NCBI GenBank assembly: GCA_035291645.1
Contig: DATDRQ010000375.1
Span: 1 to 17,045, forward strand
Reading direction: 5' to 3'
From: DATDRQ01 sp035291645
Lineage (GTDB): Bacteria; Chloroflexota; Anaerolineae; Anaerolineales; UBA4823
Length of the DNA stretch: 17,045 nt
Shown: one piece after another, positions 13,599-17,045 of the stretch
Position numbering within the stretch: the first letter of the stretch is position 1
Layout: the number at the start of each line of letters is the position of its first letter
Translations under genes and position numbers: made by a program
Notes under the pieces: generated by a model
The model's database searches: none
The model's input: only the letters and a program-made list of their open reading frames with translations
What the model was told of the DNA's origin: nothing

Positions 13599-14360
13599 TT
13601 ATGCTGATATTCCTGCCAACCAGGGAATGAGAAGTTGCGATAAATTATCCTTCGGCTTGCCTTTAGCCGGCGGGTGAACCCGGTGCAGGCTTTCCAGGCG
13701 CATCATCACCTCCCGGAAGCTCATGGGGCGACCGGCTTCCTCAGAGGCGCGCCGCACGAACAGGGCGTGCTGGGTGCGGTGGCACAGGGCGGCTCTCTCC
13801 TTCTGCGGCAGGGCAGGGGTGACGTCGAGCACCAGATGGGCTTGGTCGTCGGCGTTCGCAAGGCGCGGCCGGGGGTGTTCCGGGAAGCTGGCGGCGACCG
13901 TGTACAGCAGCGGGGCGCTCTCGCCAAACGATAGCACCGCCACCAGCGCCGCCTGGTAGGTGAGCTGGTGGGCCGGGTGCCCGTACTCCCCGTTCGAGCC
14001 ATGTGTGATTACGACGTCGATCACGAACTGGCGGATGGTGGCAGCCACCTGCCCGGCCAGCATCGTCAGATCCTCGGTGTAGGCGTAGAGCTCCTCCCCG
14101 GGGCCGGCGCGTGGGTCGATATAATCCAGGAAGGTCAGGCTGCGCCCGCCCAGGGCGCCCACCGCGCAGACCAGCTCGCCTTCGCGCACTTCCCCGAGCT
14201 GCTCTTCCGTGCAGACCTGCGGTTCGCCGGTCTCGCCGCCCTCGCCGCGCGTGGCGCACAGGTAATGCACCTGCGCGTCGCTGCTCGCCAGCAGGGACAG
14301 GGTGCCGCCGGCCAGGATGGTCTCGTCATCCGGATGGGCAAAGAAAGCCAGGATGTTCAT
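13599..14360 (-). CDS. PIG-L/LmbE-family deacetylase
   Basis: A zinc-dependent N-deacetylase of 253 residues. The first metal motif AHPDDE (8-13, in LAFFAHPDDETILAGGTL) and the second, HGSNGEYGHPAHQLTY (His-x-x-His type), are intact, and CATRGEGGETGE matches the usual ATRGE loop. Family members deacetylate GlcNAc-linked substrates, as in mycothiol, bacillithiol or glycolipid pathways. The substrate here is unknown, and no glycosyltransferase or thiol-synthesis partner is adjacent. Its ATG (14360) is just inside the palindromic repeat that separates it from pyrK, and the TPR gene follows 12 bases after its stop. Confidence 0.93.
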   Translation of the reverse strand: MNILAFFAHPDDETILAGGTLSLLASSDAQVHYLCATRGEGGETGEPQVCTEEQLGEVREGELVCAVGALGGRSLTFLDYIDPRAGPGEELYAYTEDLTMLAGQVAATIRQFVIDVVITHGSNGEYGHPAHQLTYQAALVAVLSFGESAPLLYTVAASFPEHPRPRLANADDQAHLVLDVTPALPQKERAALCHRTQHALFVRRASEEAGRPMSFREVMMRLESLHRVHPPAKGKPKDNLSQLLIPWLAGISA

Positions 14361-14366
14361 AAGATT

Positions 14367-14415
14367 CCGTAACGAGTGATCCGTTAGGTGGTTACGGATT
14401 ACTCCTTACTCGTTA
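14367..14415. repeat. Palindromic intergenic repeat, copy A
   Basis: CCGTAACGAGTGATCCGT (14367-14384), a 9-base spacer, then ACGGATTACTC (14394-14404) and CTTACTCGTTAT. The inner arms GAGTGATCCGT / ACGGATTACTC pair over 11 bases with one G-T wobble. A near-identical copy lies at 16275-16324. It fills the 52-base gap between the pyrK-like and PIG-L genes, and its right end contains the pyrK stop codon (14413-14415). As RNA it could act as a hairpin, but no U-run follows, so a classical terminator is unlikely. Confidence 0.7.
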
Positions 14416-15090
14416 TCCCATGATTTCTCTCAGGTCGAACACCGGCCCGTCGGCGCAGGCCAGCTTCCAACCCCGTCGCGTGCGGATGGCGCAGGCCCCG
14501 CACTCCGACAGCCCGGCGCAAGGCATCGGGGCATGTAACAGGATCTGTCCGGGGCAGGGCAGCCGTTCCCCAGGGCTTAATCCCAACCGTTCGTCAAAAC
14601 CGGTTAAATCATCCAGCGGCAGGTCGACCGCCAGGAAGTCGGCCCAGGCGAGCGCTTCCTTTAGAGTGCCGAGCGGGTAGGCCTCCAGAGAGGCAGGCAG
14701 CGGTGGCAGGGGCAGGTCGGTGAACAGGGTCACCGCCGCTCCCCGCGCCAGTGCAGCCGCCGCCAGGGGCAGCAAGCGGGCCAGGCAGTCCCCGGCCGCG
14801 ACCAGGGCCAGGCGCTGCAGGTTCTCCGGCAGGCGAAAGCCGCGCCCCAGCGGGCCGCGCAGCGCCAGCGGCGTGCCGGGCGCCCACCCGGTCGGCAGCG
14901 GGGGCGCCGCCAGGAAGCCGCCCTGCCACTCCCCGGCGTAGAAAAGCGCAGCCCCCAGGACATCCGTGGCTGCGGAGGCCTGGGCGTACTGCCCAGGGCC
15001 TGGCACAGCGCGCCCCGGGCAGGCGATCGTCGCCGCCGCACAGCCTGCCTCCGTCCGCACTTCCGCCACCCGGCCTGTGAAACTGCCCAT
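14413..15090 (-). CDS. pyrK: PyrK-like dihydroorotate dehydrogenase electron-transfer subunit
   Basis: A 225-residue ferredoxin-reductase-like subunit that in class 1B systems carries FAD and a [2Fe-2S] cluster and passes electrons from dihydroorotate dehydrogenase to NAD. The cluster ligands are visible: C191-x5-C197-x2-C200-x11-C212 in PCAGLSECGACAIR and KLACADGPVFDL, where CADGPVF is a PyrK hallmark. GPLGRGFRLPEN (the flavin/nucleotide domain motif) precedes LALVAAGDCLARLLPL, a modified form of the usual GGG-I-x-x-APL nucleotide loop. The classical R-x-Y-S flavin motif is not evident (GQYAQASAATD instead), so cofactor use may be altered. The likely partner is the divergent PyrD-like protein at 11785-12534, separated by two unrelated genes. 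Start ATG 15090; the gene is divergent from the SPFH gene. Confidence 0.83.
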   Translation of the reverse strand: MGSFTGRVAEVRTEAGCAAATIACPGRAVPGPGQYAQASAATDVLGAALFYAGEWQGGFLAAPPLPTGWAPGTPLALRGPLGRGFRLPENLQRLALVAAGDCLARLLPLAAAALARGAAVTLFTDLPLPPLPASLEAYPLGTLKEALAWADFLAVDLPLDDLTGFDERLGLSPGERLPCPGQILLHAPMPCAGLSECGACAIRTRRGWKLACADGPVFDLREIMG

Positions 15091-15139
15091 GGCTGCATGG
15101 TATCACGATTCACCCGGCGCGGCAATCGGGTCATTCGGT

Positions 15140-15173
15140 TATAATCACCGCCAGAGAACTCGTCATAAGGAGG
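15140..15173 (+). promoter_or_regulatory. Promoter -10 and ribosome-binding site of the SPFH gene
   Basis: A perfect TATAAT (15140-15145) without a convincing -35 is followed by AAGGAGG (15167-15173), a strong Shine-Dalgarno sequence nine bases before ATG 15183. It lies in the 92-base divergent gap shared with pyrK. Confidence 0.5.
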
Positions 15174-15182
15174 CTTCAACCT

Positions 15183-16265
15183 ATGGACATCGCCAGTTTA
15201 CTAAAAGGTTTAGCCGGTTTGATATGGATCGGCGTAGTTGCCATGCTCGTGATCGCCGTGCTGCGCGCCTCGCGCGGCCAGAAGGTGCGCGGGCTTTCGG
15301 TCACCATCCTGGTCGTCACCATCCTGGCAGTCCTGCTGACCACGGTCAGCGCCGGCCTGGTCTTCATCCGCCCCGAGGACCGCGGCGTGGTAATTTCTGC
15401 CCTTTCCCCATCCGGTTACCGGGAACAGGCCCTCACGCCCGGCCTGCGCTGGATCGTCCCTTATTTCGAACAGGTGGTGCGCTACCCGATCTCCCGCCAG
15501 TCCTACACCATGTCGATCGCGCCCGCCGAGGGCCAGATCCAGGGCGATGATTCGATCACCGCCCGTACTTCCGATGGGCAGGAGATCTTCCTGGACGCTT
15601 CGATCATTTACGCCATCGACCCGGCCAAGGTGGTGGGTGTGCATATCGACTGGCAGAACCGCTACCAGAACGAGCTGGTGCGCCCGCTGGCGCGCGGCGT
15701 CATGCGCGACGTCGTCTCCCAATATCGCGTGGAACAAGTCGTCAGCACCAAGCGCCTGGAAATGGTCCAGCAGATTCGCGAGGGTCTCAATCAAAAATTG
15801 GGCGATAACGGCCTGACTCTGGTGGATTTCATCATGCGCAACATCACCTTCTCGCCGGAGTACGCCGCCTCGGTGGAGCAGAAGCAGATCGCCGAACAGC
15901 AGGCCCTTCAGGCGGGTCTGGTCGTCGAGCAGCGCCGCCAGGAGGCCGAGCAGGCCCGCCAGGTCGCCCAGGGCCAGGCGGACGCGGTCGTCATCCGGGC
16001 AGAGGGCGCCGCCCAGGCGCGCGTCATCGAAGCCCAGGCCGAATCCCAGGCGCTGGACCTGATCGCCAAGGCCCTGCAGGGTCGCGCCGAGCTGCTCAAT
16101 TACCAGTACATCACCAAGCTCTCCCCCAACATCCAGGCCATGCTGCTGCCGAGCAACGCCCCGTTCCTGCTGCCCCTGCCCACCCTGCAGCCGGCGCTGA
16201 ATGTCCCCACCGCGCAGCCCACTCCGCTGCCCACACCCCTGCCGACGCCTTTGCCCACGCCCTGA
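15183..16265 (+). CDS. SPFH/band-7 (prohibitin-like) membrane protein
   Basis: A membrane-anchored scaffold protein of 360 residues. Two hydrophobic helices at about 6-27 (GLIWIGVVAMLVIAVL) and 40-61 (VTILVVTILAVLLTTVSAGL) precede the SPFH domain (about 62-235: VFIRPEDRGVVISAL, PGLRWIVPYFEQVVRYPI, and the IYAIDP / VRPLARGVMRDVVSQY region). A charged Ala/Gln/Glu-rich coiled coil follows (about 235-300, VEQKQIAEQQALQAGLVVEQ and onward), as in prohibitins and HflC. The C-terminus is a low-complexity tail of three PTPL units plus PTP (346-360). Family members organise membrane microdomains and regulate membrane proteases. No HflK/HflC partner or FtsH lies next to it. Signals for expression are strong (TATAAT, AAGGAGG). 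Confidence 0.92.
   Translation: MDIASLLKGLAGLIWIGVVAMLVIAVLRASRGQKVRGLSVTILVVTILAVLLTTVSAGLVFIRPEDRGVVISALSPSGYREQALTPGLRWIVPYFEQVVRYPISRQSYTMSIAPAEGQIQGDDSITARTSDGQEIFLDASIIYAIDPAKVVGVHIDWQNRYQNELVRPLARGVMRDVVSQYRVEQVVSTKRLEMVQQIREGLNQKLGDNGLTLVDFIMRNITFSPEYAASVEQKQIAEQQALQAGLVVEQRRQEAEQARQVAQGQADAVVIRAEGAAQARVIEAQAESQALDLIAKALQGRAELLNYQYITKLSPNIQAMLLPSNAPFLLPLPTLQPALNVPTAQPTPLPTPLPTPLPTP
16218..16262 (+). repeat. In-frame 12-base tandem repeat encoding the PTPL tail
   Basis: Three and three-quarter units of a 12-base period (CCCACTCCGCTG and variants) encode (PTPL)3-PTP just before the stop of the SPFH gene. Synonymous differences between units suggest the protein repeat is maintained rather than freshly duplicated. 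Confidence 0.8.
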
Positions 16266-16274
16266 GGTGTGATA

Positions 16275-16324
16275 CCGTAACGAGTAATCCGTCACCTCCT
16301 TACGGATTACTCCTTACTCATTAT
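16275..16324. repeat. Palindromic intergenic repeat, copy B, before selD
   Basis: CCGTAACGAGTAATCCGT (16275-16292), spacer CACCTCCTT, then ACGGATTACTC (16302-16312) and CTTACTCATTAT. The arms GAGTAATCCGT / ACGGATTACTC are a perfect 11-base inverted repeat. It fills most of the 68-base gap between the SPFH stop and the selD ATG at 16334. It may be a mobile or REP-like palindrome, or an RNA hairpin ending the upstream message. No U-run follows. Confidence 0.72.
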
Positions 16325-16333
16325 TCTTGACAA

Positions 16334-17045
16334 ATGAGTGATAAGACCCCCTCCGGGAAGCAGATCCGCCTGACCAGCCTGTCCCGCTGCGCCGGCTGAG
16401 CGTCCAAGCTGAGCGCGGCAGCGCTGGCGCAGGTGCTGCGCCCGATCGAAGGCCTGTTCGACCCCGCCCGCTACCCCGACCTGCTGGTCGGTTTGGGCGA
16501 GCCGGACGACGCCGCCGTCTGGCGGCTCGACGAGGGGCGCGCCCTGGTGGTGACCACCGACTTCTTCACCCCGGTGGTCGACAACCCCTACGATTACGGG
16601 GCGATCGCCGCCGCCAACAGCCTTTCGGACGTGTACGCCATGGGCGGGGCGCCTTTCCTGGCGCTCAACGTAGCCGCCCTGCCGCCCGACCTGCCGGCCG
16701 AGGTGACGGCGGAGATCCTGCGCGGCGGCGGCGAGAAGGCCCTGGAGGCGGGCGTGGTCATCGCCGGCGGCCACAGCGTGCAGGACCCGGAGCCCAAGTA
16801 CGGCCTGATCGCCCTGGGTTTCGTCGACCCGGCGCGCCTGATCACCAAGCGCGGCGCCCAACCCGGCGACCGGCTGGTGCTGACCAAGCCGCTCGGCACC
16901 GGCACCATCTCCACCGCCCTCAAGCGCGACCTGGCCGACCCGACCGACGTCTCCGAGGCGGTCGGCTGGATGAAGCGCCTCAACGCGGTCGCCAGCCAGG
17001 TGGCGTTAGAAGCCGGTGTGCGCGGTGGGACCGACATCACCGGCT
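16334..17045 (+). CDS. selD: Selenide, water dikinase (SelD), itself a selenoprotein, 3' end off the window
   Basis: SelD makes selenophosphate from selenide and ATP, the selenium donor for selenocysteine synthesis and tRNA 2-selenouridine. From ATG 16334 the frame reads MSDKTPSGKQIRLTSLSRCAG, TGA (16397-16399), ASKLSAAALAQVL. Reading TGA as Sec puts U22 at the catalytic position equal to E. coli Cys17, with K25 at the equivalent of Lys20 three residues on. The ATP/Mg site follows: GEPDDAAVWRL, TTDFFTPVVDNPYDYGAIAA, ANSLSDVYAMGG, then AGGHSVQDPEPKYGL. About 237 codons lie in the window; the family is about 340, so the C-terminus is missing. No Shine-Dalgarno sequence is seen, and an in-frame TGA two codons upstream fixes the start. 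A SECIS-like hairpin lies downstream of the Sec codon. It is not a pseudogene: conservation is continuous across the TGA. Confidence 0.95.
16426..16442 (+). promoter_or_regulatory. Candidate SECIS hairpin of selD
   Basis: GGCGCAG (16426-16432) and CTGCGCC (16436-16442) form a perfect 7-bp stem with apical GTG; if the top two pairs open, the loop reads AGGTGCT and exposes GGU. The GG begins 32 bases after the UGA, toward the far end of the spacing range known for bacterial SECIS. Weaker than the selW-like element, because a 3-base loop is tight and other pairings exist in this GC-rich stretch. Confidence 0.55.

Noticed and set aside
15210..16295. A 361-codon minus-strand open frame opposite the SPFH gene
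   Set aside because: Shadow of the SPFH frame: no recognisable domain, Asp/His/Leu-rich composition and no ribosome-binding site. The plus-strand SPFH protein has clear family motifs.
16327..16332. Perfect TTGACA just before the selD ATG, as a -35 box
   Set aside because: No -10 box lies about 17 bases downstream, and a transcript from it would start inside the coding region.
16307..16861. Minus-strand frame opposite selD
   Set aside because: SelD motifs on the plus strand explain the sequence; the antisense product is low-complexity Gln/Gly/Arg-rich.
1..17045. CRISPR arrays, tRNA or rRNA genes, insertion sequences
   Set aside because: No regularly spaced direct repeats, cloverleaf-like sequence, rRNA-like stretch or transposase motif was recognised by eye. 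tRNA-Sec in particular is not seen in the window.

Overview
The window is GC-rich, densely packed, bacterial chromosomal DNA. The gene content suggests a member of the Chloroflexota, probably Anaerolineae-like. The hints are the high GC, the two-transmembrane SPFH protein ending in a PTPL repeat, the MEMO-family protein and the selenoprotein-type SelD. This placement is an inference; no rRNA or other marker gene is present.

Left part (1-4720), a defence and toxin-antitoxin island, all on the minus strand. It holds a type IIG restriction-modification enzyme that runs off the left edge, a RelE-like toxin with its antitoxin, an AbiEi/AbiEii type IV abortive-infection pair, and a Phd/VapC pair. 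Each pair overlaps by the four bases ATGA, and two pairs carry a palindrome at their promoter that looks like an autoregulatory operator.

Middle part (4716-10896), housekeeping genes on the minus strand. In transcription order: a MEMO-family protein, a CorC/HlyC-type membrane protein, the primosomal helicase PriA, a phosphoribosyltransferase and a calcineurin-like metallophosphoesterase. The conserved N-terminus of PriA lies upstream of every canonical start codon in its frame, so it probably begins at CTG (or ATT).

Right part (11044-17045). On the plus strand is a small gene that looks broken by an in-frame TGA but is a SelW/Rdx-family selenoprotein (C-x-x-U). A SECIS-like hairpin with a GGUCU loop follows the TGA. 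D-aminoacyl-tRNA deacylase (dtd) comes next. A minus-strand group holds a PyrK-like electron-transfer subunit, a PIG-L/LmbE deacetylase, a TPR protein and a divergent dihydroorotate-dehydrogenase-like protein. Back on the plus strand are an SPFH/band-7 protein and the 5' part of selD. SelD also has an in-frame TGA, at its catalytic residue (U22), with its own SECIS-like hairpin.

The most notable point is that two independent selenoproteins, both easily mis-annotated as pseudogenes or missed, lie about 5 kb apart. One is the enzyme that makes the selenium donor for selenocysteine. The organism therefore almost certainly decodes UGA as selenocysteine in specific contexts. A family of short palindromic intergenic repeats also lies between genes in the right part, including just before selD.
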